Source: Sipunculus nudus
Lineage: Eukaryota > Annelida > Sipuncula > Golfingiida > Sipunculidae
Direction of reading: 5' to 3'
Assembly: GCA_026874595.1 (NCBI GenBank)
Contig: CM049320.1
Coordinates: forward strand, 24,003,714-24,067,713
Length of the DNA stretch: 64,000 nt
Under the pieces are notes generated by a model. It ran no database searches, had not been told where the DNA came from, and saw only the letters and a list, made by a program, of their open reading frames with translations. Shown in pieces: positions 47,790-58,518 of this stretch. The position numbers were made by a program, and so were the translations under genes. The first letter of the stretch is position 1, and each line of letters starts with the position of its first letter.

Positions 47790-49230
47790 CCATCTGCCCA
47801 ATAACAAGACACAAATCGTAATCGCTGGACATGGACTCACTTGACATAAAGGGAGCTCCATGAAAAAAACCTCCTCGGAAACCTGGAATTAGGTCTCTGT
47901 TACCCATATCGTTCGAGCTATAGGGCTTGTAAGTACCCCCAGAATATTAAAAAAAACTTAGAACATTAGAACAACTAATGCATTGATCGCCATGCATATC
48001 GACCATGGAGTTTTTCATCAGTTCCTGCAGACTGGTGGGGCCACCTGTATTTTTCGATTTAACGCATTGTTTTCTCTATTTTGGAGTTCTTGAAACTGTA
48101 AAGAGGGCACAAATCTTAACCACTGGACCTAGGATCTTCTTTCATGACATAATTGGAGGTCCATGAAAAGTCTCATAGGTTACCTGACATCATATCTCTG
48201 TTACCCGTACCCTCCGAGCTATGGGGCTCAGAATTAGTCCCAAGAGTTATTGAAAATTTAATACAAAAGCTCAAATATCTGAACAAGTAATGTATAAATC
48301 ACCATAATTCTTAGCATGCATATTGATCATGAAGATGTCCATCAGTTTCTGCAGACTCGTAGCGCCACCTGGATTTTCGATTTTTTCTTTATTTTTGAGA
48401 CCTTTAAAAATGCAGTCATCTGTTAACAGTTAAGCGCTGGACCTGGAATTTTAATTTGATACCAAGGGAGGTTCATGTAAAATCTTACTGAAAACCTAAA
48501 ATTATGTCTCTGTTACACATATCTTCGAGTTACTGGGCCCATACGTACCCCGCAGAATAATGAAAAATTTGATACAAAAGCTCAAGTATCTGAATAACTA
48601 ATGCATTGATCACTTTGATTCTTTGCATGATTATTGACTATTGGGTGTTTCATCAGTTCCTTCAGACTGGTGGGGCCACCTGTATTTTTTTTCCAATGTT
48701 TACGATTCTTTTCTCTCTGTTTTCTCTCTGTCGTCTGTTAAGAGGGTACAAATCGTAACCGCTGGACCTGGAATCTTCTTACCTGACATCAAGGGAGGTC
48801 CATGAAAAATCTCCTGGAATCCTGAAATTAAGTCTCTGTTACCCATATCCTCGGAGCTATTGGGCTCGTAAGTACCCCCCCCCCCCCGCCCGAATAAACA
48901 AAAATTTGATACAAAAGCTCCAGTGTCTGAATAACTAATGCATTGATCACTATGATTCTTTACATGATTATTGACCATGGGGTGTTTCATCAGTTCCTGT
49001 TTTTTTCTCTATTTTTCAGACCTTCAAAGAAGTATGTTAACACGGCATCGTAACCGCTGGGCCTTGAATTTTCTTTCTTAAAATGAAGGGAGTTCCGTAA
49101 AAATTCTCCCTGGAACCCTGATATTAGGTTTTGTTATCCATATCCTGGGAGCCATGGGGCTCAGAATATTGAAAAATTTGATACAAAGCTCCAGTGTCTG
49201 AACAACTAATACATTTATACCCCGACATTC
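47790..49230 (+). repeat. Tandem array, about five units of 270-340 bases
   Basis: Each unit has CAAATCGTAACCGCTGGACC, GGGAGGTCCATGAAAAATCT, TCTCTGTTACCCATATCCT, GAGCTATTGGGCTCGTAAGT, TTGATACAAAAGCTC and CTAATGCATTGATCAC. Unit starts, measured at the CTAATGCATTGAT motif, are near 47,975, 48,285, 48,597, 48,935 and 49,205. A C13 run (48,875-48,887) lies in unit four. A piece of the unit occurs inverted at 46,370-46,425. Confidence 0.8.
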
Positions 49231-49640
49231 GGGCAAAACTATAGGCGCTCGGCTAGTTCGACCTGACCAATGGGCAGTGATCGGCAATGACCATAGATAT
49301 TCGGAAGCCGTTATCACACAGACAAGCTACATTCGCATGCGCATATCGAATATCACCCACATCAGCAACACTCGATAATTGCATGCCAATATCACAAAAT
49401 CATAAATTAATGACATTCGATTTTCGCATGCGACATTAGGGCAAACCAATCGGCGCTCGGTTAGTTAAACAACCTGACTAATAGGAAATGATGGGCCATG
49501 ACCTTAGATATTCGAACGCCATTATCACGTAGACAAGCATTATTCACATGCGAATATCGAATGTCGCTGACATGGGTGTTATTTGCATGCGATTGTCGCT
49601 TGCCTGTTTGATATTCGCGTGCAAATGTTAAAGTCATGGC
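49231..49640. repeat. Palindromic ATTCGCATGCGAATATCG array, left part
   Basis: Repeats of a unit holding CGACATTCGGGCAAAACTAT, GGCGCTCGGCTAGTT, and self-complementary GCATGCGAATATCGAATGTC. Two to three diverged units. The array continues at 50,113 after the SINE. Confidence 0.7.
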
Positions 49641-49677
49641 CCTTCATTGCCCTGATATGTAGGAACCAAGTCTTTAC

Positions 49678-50102
49678 AATAACCGGCTTCTGTGGCTCAG
49701 GGGTAGAGCACAGGACTCAAAGCTGGGAGATCGTAAGTTCGAATCTCCGCCGAGGCGGTAAGCTTTTTAACGGTCGGCCTCCACCCAGGGTGAGCGCTCT
49801 GCATGCTTAATGGGAAGGCCATGCCCAACGGCCGTTTTTCACTCACAAATGAGTGCGCCTTTCGGGGGTTCCTCGGTGATATGACACAGCAATGGGGACG
49901 ATTACACACCCAGGGTCCGCAGGTGCAGTAGTCACCGGGTCTGACGCCAGGATATAAAATGAGAGGAAGTGTATGATACTGCTCTGTCACCTAGTCCGAA
50001 ACCGGAGTGAAATTCTGCAGATGTTCATATACGTAGTTTAGTTAGCATTAAAAAAATGGAGGCGGTTCCCTCCACAAAAAAAAACACATATTTAAAAATA
50101 AA
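49678..50102 (+). mobile_element. Full-length tRNA-derived SINE with target duplication
   Basis: Head ACCGGCTTCTGTGGCTCAGG with A box (TGGCTCAGGGGTAGAGC) and B box (AGTTCGAATCTCC). The body is about 300 bases and ends GGAGGCGGTTCCCTCCACA with an A-rich tail. AAGTCTTTAC flanks it on both sides (49,668-49,677 and 50,103-50,112), a target-site duplication. This is the best copy of the family in the window and serves as reference for the others. Confidence 0.9.
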
Positions 50103-50112
50103 AAGTCTTTAC

Positions 50113-50655
50113 GTTGACCAGGTGTCGAATTGGCCGAGCGCCGATAGTTTTTTTCCTATGTTCGCTGGTGAATATCAAATGTCATATTATTTCATTATGT
50201 GAATTTTTAAATATTCGCATACGAATACCGAATATCACCGATTTGTGTGAAATTCGATAATCGCAGGTGGTCGAAGAACAAATGTTATGGCCTATAACTG
50301 CACATTGGTCAGGTTGTCGACCTAGCCGAGCACCGATAGTTTTGCACGAATGTCGCATGCGGAAACGAAATGTCACTAATTCATATGCGCATGCCAATAT
50401 CAAATGTTGCTGATATGAGTGATATTCAATATTTGCATGCAAATGTCGCTTGTTTGTGTGATTTTGGCATGCAAATATTAAAAGCCATGGCCAATCACTG
50501 CCCTAAAATGTATGAACTCTGTCTTAAATTTGACCAAATGTCGAACTGGCTGAGCGCCGATAGTTTTCCAGAAATACGCTGGTGAATATCGGATGTCGCT
50601 GATTTGTGATTTTTTAGATATTTGCATGCGAATATCGAATTTTGAATATCGGTCC
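50113..50655. repeat. Palindromic ATTCGCATGCGAATATCG array, right part
   Basis: Continuation of the array split by the SINE. Units repeat GTCGAATTGGCCGAGCGCCG, ATAGTTTT and TTTGCATGCGAATATCGAAT in both orientations, with period about 200 bases. Confidence 0.7.
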
Positions 50656-50662
50656 TATTTCA

Positions 50663-51040
50663 GTCCCGTACTCAAAGCCGGGAGGTCTTGAATTCATATC
50701 TCATCAGCCGATGAGCAGTAAGATTTTAATCCAGGGTGCTCTGCAGGCTTAATTGGAAGGCTGTACACCACAGCCATGTATCACTCGAGTGCGTCTTTGG
50801 GACGTTCCTCGGTGTCATGACCAAGCAATGGGGTCATTACACACCCACGAGATGCAGGTGCGGTTGACATCGAGGATATAAAAAAGATGACAGGAAGCGA
50901 GTGCTACCAAGCTGTCATCTATACCAAGCTGTCACTTAGTCCCAAATCGAAATGGAATTCTGAAGATGTTAATACTCAGATTAAGAATTAGATAAGTCAG
51001 CATTAAAAAAATAAAGCAGTTACCTCCACTAAAAATATTT
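50663..51040 (+). mobile_element. SINE, 5' truncated
   Basis: Same family as 49,678. It starts within the tRNA-like head (AAAGCCGGGAGGTCTTGAAT) and ends CAGTTACCTCCACTAAAA. More diverged than its neighbour. It sits at the right edge of the palindromic array. Confidence 0.8.
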
Positions 51041-51343
51041 GAAAATATAATTTATACACTCAAGCTGTGTTAAGCATATATATTGGGCAATTTCGGCGTT
51101 TTTAAAGAAAACTAGTTTTGCCCAAATATACCCACAAGACAGATGAAGATCATAACAGTAGAAAATAGCTTCCCTAAATTCACCGTTTGTCACATGTTAT
51201 GGTATTAACTATTATTCGGGCTGTAGTATCATGTGAACATCCATCACCTTTCTTACATACGTGAAGATACGTGAAGTGAGTGGTTTATGTCACAGGTTTC
51301 ACAGGTTTAATGTGTCAATATTGAGCACACTGGCATCACAGGA

Positions 51344-51344
<1 letters not shown>

Positions 51345-51390
<46 letters not shown>

Positions 51391-51402
51391 AATATATATA
51401 TA
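51345..51402. repeat. (TA)n microsatellite, interrupted
   Basis: TA run with CATA and AAATA interruptions. Confidence 0.85.
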
Positions 51403-51452
51403 TGCATATAAATGGTAAAACATCAAAATTACGCAAATAAACGGGACCTTGA

Positions 51453-51610
51453 TAGAGCGGTCGTATTAACAAGGGGGTCGTCTTAGGGAGGTCTTGTATA
51501 ACGATAAAAAAAAAACAATTTCGCCCGTGAAAAAAAGGTCGTCATTTGATGTGGGCGAGCTTAACTGTTTATATAAATATATGTATATACATATATATAT
51601 ACATATATAC

Positions 51611-51662
<52 letters not shown>

Positions 51663-51874
51663 TGCTATCCGTTGCTATCCGTTCCAAAAGTGCATGATGT
51701 TCTATGACATTCCTTCGTGTATATAGAGCGGTCGTATTAACATGGGGGTCGTCTTAGGGAGGTCTTGTATAACGATAAAAAAAAACAATTTCGCCCGTGA
51801 AAAAAAGGTCGTCATTTGATGTGGGCGAGCTTAACTGTTTATATAAATATATGTATATACATATATCTATACAT

Positions 51875-51932
<58 letters not shown>

Positions 51933-51994
51933 TGCTATCCGTTGCTATCCGTTCCAAAAGTGCATGATGTTCTATGACATTCCTTCGTGTATAT
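51453..51994 (+). repeat. Near-identical tandem duplication, period 271
   Basis: 51,453-51,723 and 51,724-51,994 are almost base-identical, from TAGAGCGGTCGTATTAACA to GACATTCCTTCGTGTATATA, and differ mainly within the internal (TA)n part. A very recent duplication. Each copy also ends with a triple CCGTTGCTAT-like unit. Confidence 0.9.
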
Positions 51995-54747
51995 ATTGTT
52001 CAACCGATGCAAGAAACACGTGCCATGATCTCTCCTTATTAATAGTCACATTTGCCCACCATCAAATATTTTGTGTTATCAATATGAACAGATTATTATA
52101 TATAAGCATAGTTGGTCCCCCTTTCTCTAGCCATTGCGTTTGATCGCCCAATACGCCCTTTTACAACCAATTGCAAATTAGGGAATGATATAGATTAGTG
52201 TTTCACACCTCACATTCCGGCCCACATCAGGCCGTTACTAGTAGAAGCATACAGAAATTACAACTATAGAATGCTAAAGCCAAGGCGGAAGATTTCCCTT
52301 GTCGTCTGTAACTGAGGATAACAGAGGACAGGTTATATTGACAGCGATCTTAAATATCATATAAAAGTAAACAGAAGCATATATCGAGTAGATAAGTCTT
52401 CCGAGACTATTATTTTACGCAAATAGGTTTTGAAACGTTGGAAGTACCAGCGCAATAACAATGGAATAACACGAAAGAGGTTCTGTACTCAGGGAAGCAA
52501 ATCAAAACCTGGACCCTCCAATTGACCAGTACTCCACTGAATTGTTGCTTGTCTTATCTAAAATAATAATTAAGCGAGTTGATAAAACATCAGCCTCATA
52601 GGGTTGTGTAGGGCAACAAACTTTTATTCAAATTAACACAGGGAAACAAAATTAATCTCCGTAATGTTACAGATGAAGTTTAAAATCATATATGGGTTTA
52701 AATATGTCTTAAATGATAAGTAGAACCCTACCCCAAAGGAGAGAGAAAGGACTGGTTGAACAGTATATGTGACACTAGGCAGTAATATTGGACCTATAAG
52801 CCCTACAAGTCGGTAGACTCCACTGCAAGGAAAGCCAACTTGCATTAGTCTTTTAAGATAGTTATGAAGTGTGTATTATTTGATTTGTATCAGGCTCTTT
52901 TGACACGACCCATGATATCGGATTACCCTAAAAAATGATTTTAAACAATCTTAAAACCCAAGAAAACCCAAAGCTTACAAAAACAACGCAAATAGGAGTT
53001 TTTTTAATGTGGTCCTTATACAAAAATAGGAGTAAAAATATTATTCATCATTCAAAAATTGCGTGTAAACAGATGTACAGATGAAAATTACATCATCCCC
53101 TGTGTATATAAAAAGAGCTGATATTTCGATGCCTTAAAACATAACCAAGCACACACACATATAAATGAATATAAATCAAACTGAACACATACGACGATAT
53201 CTGATCTTCTTTGTTTATTGATATTCTTCAAATAAACTTCATGCTACCGTAGTTGATAAACAATAATTAATTTCGCTATTTTGTTCTGTATTTGAAACCT
53301 TAAGTGAGGTCAGTGTGTCTTTTACTTACATGACAATGCGTAAAACAGAACACAGATAAAAAAAAATACCAGTATTATACCGTTCTGGGTGGACCCGCAG
53401 TGAATGAAGATATACATAGTGTAGTCACAAGAGTGATGGATGAGTGTACCGACACAAGGTTATCTCCACACAAAATTAACCTGTTTGGAAAACCCTGCCT
53501 CAGACCCTGAGCCGGAGCCAACTCAAAATGCGTGCGTCGCCTCACAAATACTCGTTGCTCGCAAGGCTTGTAGTGACTATTTGCTGTGTGGGTTTAGGCT
53601 GATATAACCATGCTGAGTACGGAAATAGCTGTTGTCGTGCAATGGCCTGATTGATTTAGATAGCAGAGGTTCTCGTGTTGCTGACAGGCTTGTTTATATG
53701 TGACAACAGCGGTTTGTTCTCATTTATATCATAATTTTCAGATAATTTGCAATGTACTTTCTATGCTTTTAATATTTACGTCACATACTGTCTTGTGTTC
53801 TTTTACGCTGGCGTGCATTCATGTAAGATCGACGGTGTATGTGTACGTATTATTTGTGCAACTCATTGAAGGTCGTTTTATACTCCCCTGGATCGAGCCA
53901 AACACGAATAATGGTGGGGAATTGAGGAAATATGGAGGTCTGGTATTGCTGTCCATGTCAACAGTATTACATCTACAAATAATTACTTGTTTATCTAATC
54001 AACCTGTGATGAATATTTTAAAAATCGAATATTTCTTATAATAATAATAATTCAAATATGCAATAAATACGTTGTGGTAGCTTCTCTTACCTACCGCATC
54101 TTAATCTGTTATTTATCATCATAGTGCATGATGGTAAAAAGTGATCTCAGGAGAGAAATAACAGATTAATACATCTCATTCATTATTTTTACAGTTATGT
54201 TCCTAAAGTTACATTTTCTAGATGTATTATACATGTATTCTTACATTCAGGACGAATATAGTATTGTAAAGCTGCTTCGAGAAAGAATTTCAGTTGACTT
54301 TATTTATTTCCGAATTGTTTGGTACACAACAACGGAACACAGCTTAGTACGTATCAGAGGGATCAATATTTGTTATTCCGCTTTGGGTATATTTTTTTCC
54401 ATATATTTATAAGAAATTGTATCATTATTCCAGGTTATTCCGTGAATTATGTTTAAGCTTCTATTGCATATCACAGCCATAAAAAAGATGTGGAAGGTAA
54501 ACCAATTGATATCAATATTGTCATGAAACCGCAGATAAAAATTATCACGTAAAGTCCAGCAATAATAACCCAAACTCGTCTGATGAGAATCATGAATACG
54601 ATATCCATATTGTTCATTCGATTGATGTTTCTCCTTTACCATGCACTTTACATATCGAGGTAGGGAAAATAGTTAAAAATAAACACGAATATTTGCTGAA
54701 TATATTGATGTGAAATAACAAGCTAAAATCATATATTCTTTCAGATT
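51995..54747. other. Upstream region of the lectin receptor; no gene recognised
   Basis: No convincing exon. The frame 53,700-54,041 is hydrophobic in its first half and unidentified. A short inverted repeat (TTAATCTGTTATTT and AAATAACAGATTAA) lies at about 54,100-54,170. A 5' untranslated exon and promoter of the receptor should lie here, because an acceptor (TTCTTTCAG) precedes its start codon, but I cannot locate them. Confidence 0.4.
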
Positions 54748-54808
54748 ATGGCTGTGACTGGATTCGTCCTTTTTGTAATAGCTGCAGCATGTTGCACTGT
54801 GGTTGCAA
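54748..54808 (+). CDS. Receptor exon 1: signal peptide
   Basis: MAVTGFVLFVIAAACCTVVA, a textbook hydrophobic signal sequence, ending in phase 1 at A|gtaagt. The start is chosen because it is the only Met giving a signal peptide and it lies four bases after an acceptor. Confidence 0.85.
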
Positions 54809-55627
54809 GTAAGTGATATTAACCATAAAATAGTATGTACTACTTAAGATACTTTGGTCCTTGATGTCCTGAAACCGTGAATTTTAAAGGTTATTGTTAC
54901 TCAGCAGTGACCTTGCCGATAGGAGAATAAACAATTTTTAATGTACACATCATTTTGGGTTATTCTTGCGTGTTTTATCAATTGCATGGAGGTTACCACC
55001 GAAAACAGCCGGAATGGCTGCACGTCGCTTGGTGATCTGGTCATTGAACCAGGAATGAGGTCTATTGTGAATGTGTATAAAACCTGCTGTCAGTAACGGA
55101 TTTAAGCATGTTTGGCCAGACTCGCTTGCATGGGTAGAAAATTTACAAACGTGACTTTCACATACACCTGTCAAAAATCACAGGTGAAGCATACGCATTA
55201 TTAGCATATTTCTCATAGGGAGGTCGATTTTAGGGACTGTCTCGTTGTATGTTTATATGGTAGGCAGAATGCAATACCCCGGTCGTGAGTTTGATTCACT
55301 TAGTATTTGAGACAGGGCGCTGTGATAACAATAAAAATATAAAGTAATCAGTCTAGTATCTTCAAAAACTGGAATGTTCCCGTGTCCCATTCGGGTTCTC
55401 ATATGTAAACATTCATCTCTGACCAGGTCATTATGGTAAAATTCCGATGTATGGATTCCTTGCCCCGAGCAAAGGTTCACAAAATACATGTAAAATATAT
55501 TTGTACAATCTACTTGAAACAGTATCCCACTGAATGGCTATAATTTATTTTAAAAATGATTGAGCCATCATCTTATTCAATTCATCCCCAATCCTGATAA
55601 AAGATCCGGTACCGGGTTTATCAGCTA

Positions 55628-55685
<58 letters not shown>

Positions 55686-58452
55686 CTTTAGAAAGTCATA
55701 GATCCGTTTAATGTTGATAAGTGTATTAATTAAAGTCAGTTAAACGTTGTATAATATAACTGAGGTATCTGTTTTGTTAGAGCCAACATACGACTCAAAC
55801 TGTCCGTCGATGACAACCTGGGGAAAAGCTCAACAATGTTGTATGAAAAAAGGACAGAACCTTCCTGACAGGAGGAATACTTCTGTGATAGACAAAGTGA
55901 AGAAGGACATGGATGATAGGGGTTTAAATTCCATCTGGACGATCCAACGAGAAATTACGGCTAAACGATGGATATGGTTGGACGGCACTATTTATAGCGA
56001 GTACCACCTTCCTGATAGCAGAAAACCATGCTTTTTTAATGGTTTGGTGACAAAAGGCCTTGAAAAATCAGAGATACTGCGATCTTAAATTTCAGATATT
56101 CTTAGTTAAATTTCATCTTTTTCATTGAGTCTGGTTTGTTTATTTAAAGCCCAGGCTCTTTCACATATAGCACATAGCGTTTCTAAATCAAGTATTTTCT
56201 GTGTTTCAGGAGGCGCAGTACAGGAGAGTTCGCCAACCAACAGCGAAACAGATTGTGCATACTTCGACCTACATAGAAATTCTTTCTCTAGTGCAAATTG
56301 CTTGGTTCCTCAGCTTGGGCATATTTGCAGACTGGAAAGTAAATGTTTCATTATTGCCCATATCGATGAAATCGTGCTTGAGGATTAAAATGTGATAGGA
56401 ATTCTGATAAACCTAGACTTTCCAAGAATGTGAAAGGTCTTTTATGTTGATTATTATTGAAAGCAATATTGTGATGAATTTAAGATCGATGGACTTAAGA
56501 AGTTTTATGCCAATTCACAATCAATAAACCGCAATTACCTGAAACTCGTTCAATTAGTTATTATTTTCCCTTGTTGACAAAGAAAGAAATAAACCCGTTT
56601 TAAATATTTTTTTTCTTTGAAGACTGCACTGGTTGTAATATGGGGCGCGTAGCTCCCTTTGCGTGCGTTCAAGAGGGCGCTACCTGTTATTTCCACTTTT
56701 GTCTCCAATTGACTTGGCCAAAAGCACAGGCGCATTGTAAGAGCTTTAGACAGGTGGCTTTGGACCTCCCGATACTTAATGAGCAGTCTCAGGTGACCGC
56801 CCTTGCAAGTGACAAATGGCACTGTAGTAAATTCTGGGTTGGTATGAGGAAAACTGACACATTTGTTATTGCAGGTGAGTGGTTTCAATAAAAAATGCGG
56901 TTTAGTATCGAAAGTACTTGTACTTAGACCTGATCCATATATAAGACAGTTTATAAAACTTAATATCAGGTTGATTAATAAATGTTAAAAGCCAAAAGAC
57001 AAAGAACATAAGATGACATAAGATGGACGATCGGTAGCAGTTTTGGATTTATTCATTTTAAATTTGTATTTCCATCAATGTTCCTACATCAACTTGGTTT
57101 CCTGGTTACTGGTTGTTTTTTATTGATAAAAATATCCCGACCTCTCTACATCCCCGCAGCAAAAATACCATTCATAGGGTTAGTACAGAAACCTTTCCTA
57201 TACCAGCAGATCAGCCTGGTGATAGCCCAAGTGACATACCACATAGATGTGTACAGCTTGAAAAGAATAGGTACACGCTGACGTCGTGTGACAACTCGAC
57301 AGCCTGGGTATGCGTAGGAGGTAAAGCATGTCACCCACATCTTTTCCTTGTCCCAATTTGCAACTGAAGAAAAAAAAACCGCCCGTCATAAAAACATTTA
57401 TCATAGAATACGAGTACGATGGATAAATGATAATATGAGTAATTTAATAAAAAGTTCGTATCACTTGGTTCCCTATCTTGAATGTTGTGGCCCTTTACCT
57501 TTTGAGAAATCCGATCGTAATATTATTGTGATACATTCTACATAGTTTGATCGTATATTTCAGATCCTGCAAAAAATCTAGAACAAACAGGGGATGAGAC
57601 ATCTAGTAGTAAGTAATTGACCAATACAGTGATATAATCAAAACATAACTTCACTGCTATCGGCTATGTTGACCACGTCATTTCAATCAAGTTATCATTT
57701 TAGAAAACTCGTGTCTTAATTGTATAAGCATCCTGATTCAACCTTCTAGATGTTAACTGAGATAAGCTTATACGGAATGAACAATATTATTAATTCACCT
57801 TGTAATTGATTAAACCGGTTAATGGTATTGAAAGATTTTTAGTTTTTTTTCCAATCTTTGCTTTATACTTATTTCAGACTCAGGAACCACGATCGTCGTA
57901 GTTATCGTGATTGTATTGTTGATCGTGGGTGCCCTGGTAACATTGCTTATCTTCAGAAAAAAACTATCGAGGGTAAATAAACATTTTATGACGTTTCATC
58001 ATTTTGGGTCTCGCTAGGCATTTCTTCACGAGTAATATACAAAGATTGTGATGTAACTTAATATAACATTCAATGAAACTGCATTCTATATACCATACAA
58101 AATAAGCAAATACCCCTTAACATACATTGTAGATCCTCCACACGAATAGAAAGGGAGAAGAGGAAATCGGCCTATGTAAGTAAAGCATGACGTCAGAAAC
58201 ACAGTTAAGGATGAAAAGTTCATCCCTTCCAATCATATAAGCACAACAACAGTCGAAAGTTAGTTGTGAATGTATATCCTGTATTCCTTGTATTTGTGCA
58301 AGTATTTTAAATCTCATACAAATACAAAAAGTAAATACCACACAAACGGAGCAAATTTACTATTGTTCCACACATTCAATAGTTTCCCTTCTTGAGTCTA
58401 TGAAAACGTTATATAGTACACTCGTAAAGAAGGTGAAGACAACGATAAGGTT

Positions 58453-58518
<66 letters not shown>

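Noticed and set aside
47790-49230. CRISPR-like array
   Set aside because: Units are 270-340 bases with diverged repeats and no short constant spacers; this is a eukaryotic tandem repeat.
49683-49760. A tRNA gene on the plus strand
   Set aside because: A and B boxes are good, but the acceptor stem does not close and the body matches a SINE with a target duplication.
53700-54041. A 113-codon frame as upstream exon of the lectin receptor
   Set aside because: No signal or domain match and no donor joining it to 54,745. Its hydrophobic part reflects T-rich DNA.
57041-57188. A lectin-like reading STWFPGYWLFFIDKN just before exon 57,189
   Set aside because: It has no usable acceptor: an in-frame stop lies at 57,059 and no AG follows until 57,157, whose phase is wrong. 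The join of 56,874 to 57,189 already gives a well-formed lectin domain.
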